Assembly (NCBI GenBank): GCA_035533075.1
Contig: DATLUO010000161.1
Location: forward strand, 1 to 39,366
Length of the DNA stretch: 39,366 nucleotides
Direction of reading: 5' to 3'
DNA from: Pirellulales bacterium
GTDB taxonomy: Bacteria > Planctomycetota > Planctomycetia > Pirellulales > JAICIG01
Part shown: positions 24,377 to 32,437 of the stretch, piece after piece
Layout of the letters: each line of letters opens with the position of its first letter
Position numbering within the stretch: position 1 is the stretch's first letter
Program-made: the position numbers and the translations under genes
The notes under the pieces: model-generated
What the model was told of the DNA's origin: nothing
Databases searched by the model: none
The model's input: only the letters and a program-made list of their open reading frames with translations

Positions 24377-26467
24377 ATGTCATCCAGCAAGGTCCACCGC
24401 CTGTTGCTTGCTTTGGCGTTCTGCGCCGTGGGGGAAGGAGTCGCATCGGCGATCGACCTCGCGTCCGGCCCAGAGGCTCCGGTCAGTATGGCGGCCCGGC
24501 CGCGCATTGCCCAGACTGCTCAACCTGCCACAAGGCCGGCCTCGTTGCAGGTCGGTTCGGCGGCTCCGGGTGCTTTGCCCGGCGCTTCGCCCGCCACGCT
24601 CTGGAAGTTTATGGGTATCCCGCAGGGGATACGAAAGATGCAGGGCGCCACCCGCAATCGCAACGGCAACAGGCCCGGCAGGGAGCCCAAGCCGCCCTTG
24701 AAGGCGATCGCCGACCCGGCGAACCTCGATCCGGGCAACGGACCGGCCATCAACAAGGCGGCCGAGATCAAACAAAAAGAAGACTTGGCGCCGCAGAAGA
24801 TCAAGGCCCTGAAATATCTGGCCACCATCGGCTGCGGCTGCTATCCGGGCGTGGAAGAGGCCCTTGCCAAATCGTTGAAGTTCGGCGACGAATGTACGGA
24901 AGAGGTGCGCTACGAGGCCGCCCTGGCAATCCAAGAGGCGGCCGAGAGCAACTGCGCCAAGTGCGGTAAATCGTGTTGCTGCACGGTGGAAATGATGCAG
25001 TTGCTCAACGACGTGGCCACGGCACGCGATGCCGACGGTTGCTTCCTTGAGCCGTCGGCGCGGGTCCGCGAGGCCGCCTGCCAGGCGTTGTTGGCCTGCC
25101 GGCGACGCGTGCCCGTCTATCCGGCCCCACCCGTCGTTCCGGTCGATGGCGGCGAGATAATTCCACGAGAGCCATTGCCGGGCGAAGTCGTTCCCAAAGA
25201 GTCTTCGGCGCAGTCGGACAAGCGTGTCCGGCCGAACGAGGCCAATCACCTGATGAACGACGTTCTTGGCGTGGCGAGCGATGGTGGTCGCCAGCCGTCA
25301 AACGACCCGGGGACTGCCGCATCGACGGTGGCCACGCGGAAATCGGTGGTCGGACAAGAAACCAGCGACGCCGCGCGGACCGCGGCCTCTCGCATGGTGT
25401 TGATCGGCTCCATCATGGCCGTCGATGTGAAGACCTCGACGGTCGACCTGGAGTTCCAGGGACGCCGGCAGCCGACCGTGGGGAGCCAATTCAGCGTCCA
25501 TCATGATTACGCCTTGTCGAGCACCTACTTGGGCCGCGTCGAGGTGGTCTACCTGGCCAGAAACGGTCGCGCGATCGCCAAGCCCGTCGGCCGCCTCGAC
25601 TTTGCCAAACTCGGCAAGGGCGACCGCGTAACGGGACGGATTACCGTCGGCGACGACGAGGAACGGAGCACTTCGCCGGCGTCGCACGCGGTTCGCTCCA
25701 AAGCCGGCCGCGCTGGCGCCGCTCCGCCGCGAGGAGACGGCGTGCCACAGCCCCCGGCCAGATCGGCCAACGACGCGACCACTGCGGCGCCCTCCGCGCC
25801 GGCCCTGCCCGCCGGCGTCACACGCACGAACGCGGTCCCCGCCAAGGCACCCAACAGCGCCAAGAGTTTTCACGACGTGGCCGCTCCAAAGAAAGTCGTG
25901 ATTGCAGAAAAGGCCACTGCTGGGCAAAAGACCGCCGTGGCGGCTCCCCAAGCCAAGCCCGTTCTGGCTTCGAAGGACGCGGAAATCGGCACGCGGATTT
26001 CCGATGCCATTTCGCCCTGGAAGAAGGCGGCGCCGGCAAAAACCGACCGAGTGGACAACAACCCGTGGAAGAACTTCGTGCCGGCGAAGGCGAGCAAGAT
26101 TGACGACAGCCTGGCGGACTACGCCATGTGGCAGTCGGAGCAGCCTCCGGCAAAGATGGGCAAGCTCGGCAGCGGCATCGCCGACAAGACGGCCCAATGG
26201 AAAAACGCCTTGTTCGGCAGAATCCGGGGCGGCGAGAAACGAGTTGCCGAGGGCGGCGGTCCGGTCAAGAACGTCTCACCCGTCAAGCCGGATGACCGCA
26301 AACAGCAGGTGGCGCACCGCACGTCAGCCTCGCCGATTTCGAGCACCTGGCCGCGGTTGACGAAACCGGCGGGTGTGGGCCTCCATCCCTCGCCGGTCGC
26401 GCCGGCGTCTGCCTCGACCGACTCCGACTCATCGTCGGTGGCGGGCATCGTGCTGCTGGAAGAATAG
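24377..26467 (+). CDS. Exported planctomycete protein with Cys-rich helical repeat region
   Basis: This protein of about 696 residues has a signal peptide (KVHRLLLALAFCAVGEGVASA). Residues of about 130-250 are HEAT-like helices rich in Cys (IGCGCYPGVEEALAKSL, ESNCAKCGKSCCCTVEMM, REAACQALLACRRR). A beta-rich segment at about 340-425 follows (LIGSIMAVDVKTSTVDLEFQG, VHHDYALSSTYLGRVEVVYL, AKLGKGDRVTGRI). The C-terminal half is Ala/Pro/Lys-rich and includes two related units, SPWKKAAPAK and NPWKNFVPAK. I recognise the overall type from other planctomycetes but know no function. The start at 24377 has GAGGA upstream; GTG at 24344 is an in-frame alternative. Confidence 0.75.
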   Translation: MSSSKVHRLLLALAFCAVGEGVASAIDLASGPEAPVSMAARPRIAQTAQPATRPASLQVGSAAPGALPGASPATLWKFMGIPQGIRKMQGATRNRNGNRPGREPKPPLKAIADPANLDPGNGPAINKAAEIKQKEDLAPQKIKALKYLATIGCGCYPGVEEALAKSLKFGDECTEEVRYEAALAIQEAAESNCAKCGKSCCCTVEMMQLLNDVATARDADGCFLEPSARVREAACQALLACRRRVPVYPAPPVVPVDGGEIIPREPLPGEVVPKESSAQSDKRVRPNEANHLMNDVLGVASDGGRQPSNDPGTAASTVATRKSVVGQETSDAARTAASRMVLIGSIMAVDVKTSTVDLEFQGRRQPTVGSQFSVHHDYALSSTYLGRVEVVYLARNGRAIAKPVGRLDFAKLGKGDRVTGRITVGDDEERSTSPASHAVRSKAGRAGAAPPRGDGVPQPPARSANDATTAAPSAPALPAGVTRTNAVPAKAPNSAKSFHDVAAPKKVVIAEKATAGQKTAVAAPQAKPVLASKDAEIGTRISDAISPWKKAAPAKTDRVDNNPWKNFVPAKASKIDDSLADYAMWQSEQPPAKMGKLGSGIADKTAQWKNALFGRIRGGEKRVAEGGGPVKNVSPVKPDDRKQQVAHRTSASPISSTWPRLTKPAGVGLHPSPVAPASASTDSDSSSVAGIVLLEE

Positions 26468-26486
26468 ACGCTACGACAAGGCCGAA

Positions 26487-27386
26487 CTAGGCAAAAGCTG
26501 CCCGCAGCTCGTCGATGTGCCGCGGGCAAGCTTGCCGCGGGTTTTCACGCTCTTCGTATTCCAAGACAATGTAACCGCGGTATCCGCTGTCGGTCAGGAT
26601 CTTGGCCAGGCGGCGAAAATCGGCCGGCTCCTTCTTGCCGCCGCCGGGATTCATCGACACCTTCACCTGCACGTTTACGGCATAAGGAGCGATCCGGGCC
26701 AGATCGGCATAGGGGTCGGCCGAATGGAAGTTGCCCGTGTCGAGGTTGATGGCAAACCAGGGGCTCTTCACATCACCGATCAGCCGCATCAGGCCGTCGA
26801 TGGTGGTGGTCAGCCCGCCGTGATTTTCCAAGGCCAGAAAAACGCCGTGCTCGCCCGCGTACTGGCAGCACTCTTCGATTCCCTCCACGGCCAGCCGGTG
26901 CGCCTCCTGTTCCGATTGTCCTGACCGGGCCTGGCCCGAGAAGATGCGAATCACCGGTGCGCCGAGAACCTCGGCTCGATCGACCCACTGCTTGACCTTG
27001 GCGATCTGCGTTTTTCGTTCGTCGCCGGGCGGGTGGCAGAAGTCGTTGCCCACGGCCGTGCCCGAGATGTCGAGCCCCAGAAGAAACGTCTGGTGCTTGA
27101 GCTGTCGCAGGTATTCGGGCGTCGGTTCGGCAGGAAAGTAGTAGGAGGTCAGCTCGGTCCCTTCGAGCCCCATCTTGGCGCAGTCGTCGATGAAGTCGGC
27201 CAGCGTCAGTTTGGGCGGCTTGCCGGTGAGCAGCTCGCGGTAGCTATACGCCGCCAGGCTGAATTTGAACTTGGGCTTGTCGGTGCGGCGGACGGGTTCG
27301 ATGGCCGCAAGAGAGCGGCCAAACACCGTAGTGGCAGACGCCGCGGCAGCCAAAAGGAGACTGCGCCTGGTGGAAAAAGAAGACAT
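26487..27386 (-). CDS. Tat-exported sugar phosphate isomerase/epimerase-like TIM barrel
   Basis: This 299-residue protein begins with a twin-arginine signal (FSTRRSLLLAAAASATTV). The rest is a xylose isomerase-like TIM barrel: TLADFIDDCAKMGLEGTELT, IFSGQARSGQSE, HGVFLALENHGGLTTTIDGLMRLI, FAINLDTGNFHSADPY and GYIVLEYEERENP, where Glu and His residues match metal ligands of the family. It probably acts on a sugar in the periplasm. GAGG lies just upstream of the start at 27386. It is the last gene of a minus-strand operon, 15 bases after the HTTM-like gene. Confidence 0.87.
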   Translation of the reverse strand: MSSFSTRRSLLLAAAASATTVFGRSLAAIEPVRRTDKPKFKFSLAAYSYRELLTGKPPKLTLADFIDDCAKMGLEGTELTSYYFPAEPTPEYLRQLKHQTFLLGLDISGTAVGNDFCHPPGDERKTQIAKVKQWVDRAEVLGAPVIRIFSGQARSGQSEQEAHRLAVEGIEECCQYAGEHGVFLALENHGGLTTTIDGLMRLIGDVKSPWFAINLDTGNFHSADPYADLARIAPYAVNVQVKVSMNPGGGKKEPADFRRLAKILTDSGYRGYIVLEYEERENPRQACPRHIDELRAAFA

Positions 27387-27401
27387 GGTTCGACCTCGGT
27401 G

Positions 27402-28466
27402 TTAGGCCGCCGCTTTTGCCGGCAGCGCTGCTTCGTGGGTGCGTCGCCTGGAAACCACCGCTCGCAACTTTTCAGGAGCCACAAACGCCAGGCTGGCAAC
27501 GATCATCATAACCGCGAATGGAATGTTTCCAAGAATGGGCGCCAGCAGCGCCCACATGACGGCATTGATTCCCAGCATGAGCGGCCTTGCCAGGCGGTTC
27601 CAGACAAAGATCGGGAACGCCGCCTGCCAGAACATGACGGCATAACTCCCGGCGTGGACGAGCAAGGGCCACTGGTGCAGCGCCGTCAAGTCGAGCATCC
27701 GCTGTTCCGTTCGGGCGATCAAGTACCACATGCCCATGCCGCTCCACCAGACGTTGTCGCCCTGACCGTGGCCGCCCAGCTTTCCGACCGCCATCATGGC
27801 GTAGACCAGCGTCAAATGGACCTGAATGAGCCGCAAGGAAACGGTGGCCCACGTGCTGGACCTGGCGACAAGCGGCCCGATGGAACCGGCGGGCAACGAC
27901 CCCGGAGTACGTCGCTCTTTGCGCCAGCGGTCGACAGAGCAGGCGCTGCCCGATGGTCCAAGGCAAAGATACAACAGCACGAATGCCATGAGCGGCTCGA
28001 CCTGCGACGTCAGCATCGGCCCGCGGTGCAGGTAGGAGAGCACCACGACCAGCGTGGCAATCGACGAGACCGGAGTAAAAACTCCGCAAGTGAAAAGAGC
28101 CACGGCCGCCATGCCCGCCAAGTGAGCCGCCAGCAGACCGCCGGGCGACCGAACGTGGTCCAGGTAAGAGAAGCGGTATTCGCGGGGCATCGCTTCGCGA
28201 ACTTGTTCGGGCGCGGTCTGCCGGTTGCCGTCGCGCGTCGGCTCTTCCAACTGGCGAAGCGTGCCGAGCGGTACCAGTCCATGCGCACCGAAATAGCGGT
28301 CGAGATCCGGCGTGAACGTGGCCAGCCAATAAAGAGCGATCAGACCCACGCCGATGCGCAAGCCACCCAACGCGATAGGATCGCTGGGCGCAAACCAGAA
28401 CCGGGTCCAGCCACGGCCGCATTCCGTCGTCAGCCTCTTGAAATAACCTTCCGACATGGACGTCAC
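27402..28466 (-). CDS. HTTM-like polytopic membrane protein
   Basis: This 354-residue protein has about seven or eight membrane helices and resembles the HTTM domain of vitamin K-dependent carboxylase-like proteins. Typical lines are LGGLRIGVGLIALYWLATFTPDLDRYFGAHGLVPL near the N-terminus, LLYLCLGPSGSACSVDRW, and LRLIQVHLTLVYAMMAVGKLGG with WWSGMGMWYLI. Bacterial HTTM proteins are poorly characterised; carboxylase activity is not established. The GTG start at 28466 overlaps the TGA of the upstream gene (GTGA); ATG at 28457 has GGAAAG upstream and is an alternative. Confidence 0.82.
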   Translation of the reverse strand: MTSMSEGYFKRLTTECGRGWTRFWFAPSDPIALGGLRIGVGLIALYWLATFTPDLDRYFGAHGLVPLGTLRQLEEPTRDGNRQTAPEQVREAMPREYRFSYLDHVRSPGGLLAAHLAGMAAVALFTCGVFTPVSSIATLVVVLSYLHRGPMLTSQVEPLMAFVLLYLCLGPSGSACSVDRWRKERRTPGSLPAGSIGPLVARSSTWATVSLRLIQVHLTLVYAMMAVGKLGGHGQGDNVWWSGMGMWYLIARTEQRMLDLTALHQWPLLVHAGSYAVMFWQAAFPIFVWNRLARPLMLGINAVMWALLAPILGNIPFAVMMIVASLAFVAPEKLRAVVSRRRTHEAALPAKAAA

Positions 28467-29143
28467 TTTCCGCCCTTGTTGATTGCGGCAGGCGCCACTT
28501 CGGCGGCGGCCTCCGACTTCAGAAGCTGCACTTGGCCCCCAACGACGATGATGCGCGCCTCATAGACCTGCGAATAGTAACGGCTTTTGTCGTAGGGATC
28601 GCGTTCGCCGGCATCGCTCGACGAAGGCGCGGTAATCGGTTGTTGGAAGTGCCGCCGCAGGCGAAGGGTGCCGCCTTTGGCCCCGTGCTCGGCCACGAAG
28701 TGCGACGCGATGGCCTGCGGCAAAAGGCTCTCGACCGCTCGGAAATTCTCGCCGGTCAAATCGGCGGCGGTCTCAGCCAGCCGTGCGTCGCGTCGCCAAC
28801 GCTGTCGCGGCGCCAGTGTGGAGGCCGGCAGGCTGAAGCTTTGCTCCGATCCGTCCGAGAGCTTCAAATCGACCTCGGCGACCACGTCCGTGTCTTCGGT
28901 CATGCCGAACGTCAGGCCGTAAAGCGGCACGTATGATTGGTCCAGCGCCAGGTATTCCAGGTAGGGCTTGACGAACGGCACGCGACGCAGCCGCAGGGCC
29001 AGCGGCGAGGGATTCCAATTTGACAGCACGGCCACGCCCAACGCGAACAGATGCAAAAAGATGAGGAAGCTGACCAGCGTCCGCTTCCATTCCGCGGGCA
29101 AGGATGCTTCCTTTTCGGTCGCTGCCACGTCGCTCGTTTGCAT
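28463..29143 (-). CDS. Single-pass membrane partner of the HTTM-like protein
   Basis: This 226-residue protein has one membrane helix (LVSFLIFLHLFALGVAVLSNW, about 23-43). An extracytoplasmic beta-rich domain follows (YVPLYGLTFGMTEDTDVVAEVDLKLSDG, RQRWRRDARLAETAADLTGE, SRYYSQVYEARIIVV). The family has no function I can name. It overlaps the HTTM-like gene by four bases and is the first gene of the operon, so the two probably form a complex. The strong terminator at 29181-29214 insulates it from the upstream gene. Confidence 0.75.
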   Translation of the reverse strand: MQTSDVAATEKEASLPAEWKRTLVSFLIFLHLFALGVAVLSNWNPSPLALRLRRVPFVKPYLEYLALDQSYVPLYGLTFGMTEDTDVVAEVDLKLSDGSEQSFSLPASTLAPRQRWRRDARLAETAADLTGENFRAVESLLPQAIASHFVAEHGAKGGTLRLRRHFQQPITAPSSSDAGERDPYDKSRYYSQVYEARIIVVGGQVQLLKSEAAAEVAPAAINKGGK

Positions 29144-29180
29144 GTTGTTAGCTTAGCTTCCGCTGCCGGAAAAGGACGAT

Positions 29181-29214
29181 AAAAAAAGCCGGGTCTCCCA
29201 AAGGAGACCCGGCT
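29181..29214 (-). terminator. Strong intrinsic terminator
   Basis: AGCCGGGTCTCC (29187-29198) and GGAGACCCGGCT (29203-29214) make a perfect 12-base stem with a 4-base loop. On the minus strand it is followed by seven Ts. It ends transcription of the Cys-rich protein gene. Confidence 0.92.
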
Positions 29215-29298
29215 AACTTATCGTAGCGGTCGATCGGCCAACAGGGCCTGGCGAAAAACCGCTGTTTTTACACTGGGTCGTTCTGGCGCTAGTTGAGA

Positions 29299-29709
29299 CT
29301 AGCGACGGAAGCTGACCAGACGAGCACGGCCACGCTCGAGCTTGGCCGAGGGGGCGGGAGCCGGAGCTTCCGGAGCGGGCGGGGGGCCAGCTTCGGGAGC
29401 AGCAGCCGGGGCGGCGCCAGCGCAGCCACAGCAGGCCGGCGGAGCGGCCGGAGCGCCACAGCACGCCGGTGCAGCACCGGCGCAGCCGCAGCAGCCGCGG
29501 TTGCGGTGATGGCGATGATGATGGCGACGGCCGCCGCAGGGAGCGCCACAGCAAGCCGGAGCGCCGCCGCAGCCGCCGTCGCAACCGACGTAACCGCCGC
29601 CGCAACCCGCACAACCATGACCAGCCAAAGCCTTGCTATCGCCCCCGACGAGGGCGATACCGACCACCGCGAAAAAGATCGCGATGCCGAACAACAGAGC
29701 ACGATTCAT
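29299..29709 (-). CDS. Exported Cys/Gly/Ala/His-rich small protein
   Basis: This 136-residue protein has a signal peptide or N-terminal anchor (LLFGIAIFFAVVGIALVGG). A Cys- and Gly-rich segment (HGCAGCGGGYVGCDGGCGG) is followed by a His/Arg cluster (RRHHHRHHR), repeats of ACCGAP and CCGCAGAAPA, then an Ala/Pro tail. No catalytic domain is visible. The Cys and His density suggests metal binding or disulfide cross-linking in the envelope, but this is inference. GGAGG eight bases before the ATG at 29709 fixes the start. It has its own perfect terminator, suggesting strong expression as a single gene. Confidence 0.72.
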   Translation of the reverse strand: MNRALLFGIAIFFAVVGIALVGGDSKALAGHGCAGCGGGYVGCDGGCGGAPACCGAPCGGRRHHHRHHRNRGCCGCAGAAPACCGAPAAPPACCGCAGAAPAAAPEAGPPPAPEAPAPAPSAKLERGRARLVSFRR

Positions 29710-30052
29710 CCTTAGTTCCTCCAACAAACAGGTACCGTACCTAGAGACTGAGAACACATGGCCGTCTTGCGAACCGATTCCCCCTCCTGACGGCCGTCAA
29801 AAGGGAGGGGACCTTCTTGTTCACTCGTGCTCGCCGTTGTCGCTTTGCCAGGCAGCCCTGTGGTTAGCCTTTAACGATTGCGCAGCTTACGGGCGAAAAC
29901 ACACGTTAGGTTGACTAGGTTAACATCGCCGAAACGGTTGTCAAGCGTCAAAACAGATAAGATTTGAGCAATGAGTCATCCGTTTGGTTTGCGTAGTTTG
30001 CATAAACCTAGTCTATTGTTGGCTTCCCCGCAAGTCTTGTCCCCAGCGCAAT
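29710..30052. other. Upstream region of the Cys-rich gene
   Basis: No gene was found. TTGACA occurs on the minus strand near 29935-29940 but without a good -10. AACCTAGTC occurs as inverted copies at 29913-29921 (minus strand) and 30005-30013 (plus strand), possibly regulatory. Confidence 0.35.
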
Positions 30053-30081
30053 AAAAAAGGATCCGGCCTAGCCGGATCCTT
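30053..30081 (-). terminator. Intrinsic terminator of the lipoprotein gene
   Basis: AAGGATCCGGC (30057-30067), loop CTA, GCCGGATCCTT (30071-30081): a perfect 11-base stem followed on the minus strand by a T-run. Confidence 0.92.
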
Positions 30082-30118
30082 GGAGCTGATGCGCCTTAAA
30101 TGATTACTGTAAAACGGG

Positions 30119-30838
30119 TTAGTTGCTGCTTATCGGTCTGGCCGGCCTCGTTGCCTGCCGCTCTTCGGGGCCGTTCAATTCGGTGGACGGGCCGGCATCT
30201 TGGCCATTAACCGTCTCGGATGGTTCCGTAGCGGCCGCTTGAGCACGGCGTTCCATTTCTGCCTCGGCGAGTTGCTGCTTACGCCGCATATCGGCCGGGT
30301 CTTCAAAATCGAGCAACAACGGCGGCTGATCTTCGAAGACCTTGGTGGCCATACCGCCAATTCGCCAGCCTTCGTCCTCGTAGCGCAACACCCACAGGAT
30401 TTCATCGGTGCGGCTTCGGCCATCGTCGTCGATGTCGGTCCAGGTGGAGGAGACGTGGGCCAAGTGCCCGTTGCCCTCTTCAGGCAGTTCGACCTCTCCG
30501 ACGGTAAAGGTGGCGGTGTCGCTGCCGGTAGGTGCCACGGCCATATTGAACTCAGCCGTCTTTTGCCGGGCCAGGGGGGTGAGCAACTCGTTCGACTTGG
30601 ATTCGTCGCCGGTCTTGATGGCCTGCAAAAACTCTTCGACGGCTTTGGCAGCCGCCTGAGGATCAGCGGTCTTGTCCGGCGCTTCGCGACCTTCGGTTTG
30701 GGCGTCGGCGTCGGTTGTCACCGCATCCGCGGAGGCCGCTTGTTCGGGGGCGGATTGTCCGCATCCGGCAAAGGCGCCGATCAACGTGGCTGCCAAGAGC
30801 AATGTGGTTCGAGCGTAAAGCGATCCGTCGCGGCGCAT
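30119..30838 (-). CDS. Lipoprotein of unknown function
   Basis: This 239-residue protein has a lipoprotein signal: RRDGSLYARTTLLLAATLIGAFAGC, with the lipidated Cys at residue 26. An Ala/Asp/Glu-rich linker follows. A compact domain covers about 60-185 (AAAKAVEEFLQAIKTGDESKSNELLTPLARQKT, then ATFTVGEVELPEEGNGHLAHVSSTWTD, ILWVLRYEDEGWRIGGMATKV), with an NTF2- or DUF4878-like appearance. The tail is Glu/Pro-rich. GGAGG upstream supports the start at 30838. It is probably a monocistronic outer-membrane or periplasmic lipoprotein. Confidence 0.75.
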   Translation of the reverse strand: MRRDGSLYARTTLLLAATLIGAFAGCGQSAPEQAASADAVTTDADAQTEGREAPDKTADPQAAAKAVEEFLQAIKTGDESKSNELLTPLARQKTAEFNMAVAPTGSDTATFTVGEVELPEEGNGHLAHVSSTWTDIDDDGRSRTDEILWVLRYEDEGWRIGGMATKVFEDQPPLLLDFEDPADMRRKQQLAEAEMERRAQAAATEPSETVNGQDAGPSTELNGPEERQATRPARPISSN

Positions 30839-31149
30839 CCGCGTCCCTCCTATCAAGACAGTCTGAGTCGTAGCCGTAGCAGCGGCGTCGTGCCGCTTCT
30901 ATACATCGCGGGGCGAAGTCTCGCAGGAAGCGGAGACGAGGTCAAGAGAAACTGGCCGGCGCGGGCATTGCCCACGTTGACCAACCGGGCATCTATCATC
31001 CGGTTTTGCTTCGCCGCCCGCCGCGTGGTAAACTGGGCCGTTTTCACGTCCCTTTCGAATTAGGGCTTCGCGAGCTTGACCATATCGAACTCGCCGGTTG
31101 ACTAGAGGTGTCCAGCGAAGGATACGGCCAGCCGGCAAAGAGTCAATAA
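30839..31149. other. Intergenic region before tRNA-Arg
   Basis: No gene was recognised. AGCGGC and GCCGCT form a small dyad near 30878-30895. TTGACT at 31098-31103 with GATACG 17 bases later may be a weak tRNA promoter. Confidence 0.35.
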
Positions 31150-31168
31150 GTGCCGTAGATTACGGCAC
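31150..31168 (+). promoter_or_regulatory. Hairpin just upstream of tRNA-Arg
   Basis: GTGCCGTA, GAT, TACGGCAC: a perfect 8-base stem with a 3-base loop ending three bases before the tRNA. There is no T-run, so it is more likely a leader or processing structure than a terminator. Confidence 0.45.
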
Positions 31169-31171
31169 CAC

Positions 31172-31244
<73 letters not shown>

Positions 31245-31463
31245 TTGCAGTTTCGCCCAGGGAACCCCCCTGTTTTCCCGTGTTTTCTTGGACCTCTTGC
31301 GTCGTCGGCGCGTTCTCATTGGTGGGGTTCCGCGATTCGCCGGCAAAGACTGAACGATACGATCTCCGCTTGCGAGCATGGTCCGAAGAGCTTCTCACCG
31401 GCGTTCCATTGGATGTTGAACACGACGATTACGAGCAAATCGTGCCCGGCGATTTGTTCGGCT

Positions 31464-31622
31464 TTACACCAGTCGCCAGCCCTTGCGGTACTCGCGGTGG
31501 ATGAAGGCGTCGACCTCCGGCGCGTTCGTGGCACGGAGCTACTCGGCGTCCCATTCCAGCGTCTTGCCGGCACGGAAGGCGACGTTGCCCAAATGGTTCG
31601 CCTCCGTCGGCCGACCATCACA
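31464..31622 (-). pseudogene. C-terminal relic of Gfo/Idh/MocA oxidoreductase
   Basis: Read on the minus strand, 31601 to 31464 gives ANHLGNVAFRAGKTLEWDAE, a TAG stop (31541-31539), then LRATNAPEVDAFIHREYRKGW and RLV before the natural stop. This is the usual C-terminal end of planctomycete Gfo/Idh/MocA-type oxidoreductases. The Rossmann domain and most of the protein are gone, and an in-frame stop interrupts the remainder. The family assignment comes from recalled C-terminal motifs and is not a database result. Confidence 0.6.
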
Positions 31623-31636
31623 TCAAGGAGCCAAGG

Positions 31637-31800
31637 ATGCGCGAACTCACTCTGACAATTCCTGACGACCCAGTCGCTGCTTTGGCGGAATCACCGGAGG
31701 AAGCCGGTGCCGATTTACGAATGCTCGCGGCCGTCAAACTGTTCGAGCTGAAGAAGCTTTCTTCCGGGGCTGCAGCGCGGCTGGCCGGCGTTTCACGGGT
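31637..31800 (+). pseudogene. UPF0175 antitoxin, truncated at its 3' end
   Basis: AAGGAG precedes an ATG at 31637. The N-terminal part (MRELTLTIPDDPVAALAESP, then AAVKLFELKKLSSGAAARLAGVSR) matches UPF0175 proteins, which are antitoxin-like. After VSR, where intact members continue with VEFL and about 25 more residues, the frame runs into the 3' end of the methyltransferase on the other strand. The break is near 31797. Confidence 0.65.
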
Positions 31801-31802
31801 CA

Positions 31803-32426
31803 TCACCCGGCCCTCCTCACCACCACAAACCACGCCTTTGGGCCGCCCTCGCTGAAGCTGATGTCCTTGAGATCGGGCCGGACCTCGAACCGTGCTGGCT
31901 CGATGGCCTCGATTTGCCACCCCTTGGCGAAGGAGTCCTCGATCTCTCCTCGTGAAACTCTTCGAGGTCCCTGCTCGCCCGGCTCGTCCTCACTGAAGCA
32001 AAGCATGAACAATCCACCGTCCGGCTTGAGAACCGTCGCCAACCCTTCGACGTAGCGCTTGCGGCCGTCGTCGCTGAAGACGTGAAACAACCCGCTGTCG
32101 ATCACGTTGTCGAAAACTTCCGGCAGGTCTTTTAAGTCCAGGGCATCCATGACCAGGAAGGTCGCCGACAGGCCCCGCTGTTTCGCCTTCTGCTTCGCTC
32201 GATTGATCGGCTCGGTCAGGAAGTCTATGCCAGTGACTTTGTGGCGACGGCTGGCGAAGAAGAGGGCGTTTTCGCCCGTGCCGCAGCCGGCGTCGAGGAC
32301 CGACCCCGTGATTTGATCGGCTACGTCGATGAACACCTTCTGCGGCCTGCCGATGTCCCAGGGCGGCTGCCCAACATAGATGTTCTCGAAAGTTGTGCGG
32401 TCGGGGGCAGGCATCATCAAAGACAT
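31803..32426 (-). CDS. Class I SAM-dependent methyltransferase
   Basis: This protein of about 204-208 residues has motif I VLDAGCGTGENALFFASR, motif II KVTGIDFL, VMDALDLKDLPEVFDNVIDSGLFHVF and the post-core line YVEGLATVLKPDGGLFMLCFSE. YVGQPPWDIGRPQ near the N-terminus is shared with tellurite-resistance- or thiopurine-type methyltransferase relatives. The substrate is unknown. Starts at 32426, 32417 and 32414 are possible; none has a ribosome-binding site. It lies exactly between a UPF0175 gene cut at its 3' end and a CPXCG gene cut at its 5' end, so it is probably an insertion or the product of a recombination. Confidence 0.85.
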   Translation of the reverse strand: MSLMMPAPDRTTFENIYVGQPPWDIGRPQKVFIDVADQITGSVLDAGCGTGENALFFASRRHKVTGIDFLTEPINRAKQKAKQRGLSATFLVMDALDLKDLPEVFDNVIDSGLFHVFSDDGRKRYVEGLATVLKPDGGLFMLCFSEDEPGEQGPRRVSRGEIEDSFAKGWQIEAIEPARFEVRPDLKDISFSEGGPKAWFVVVRRAG

Positions 32427-32437
32427 CGAGCGGCTGA

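Noticed and set aside
27033-28565. 510-codon plus-strand open frame
   Set aside because: Antisense to the TIM-barrel and HTTM-like genes; composition is typical of a shadow frame.
31280-31504. 74-codon plus-strand frame after tRNA-Arg
   Set aside because: The middle part (SPAKTERYDLRLRAWSEELL) looks somewhat coding, but there is no family, no ribosome-binding site, and its end overlaps the oxidoreductase relic. Left unassigned.
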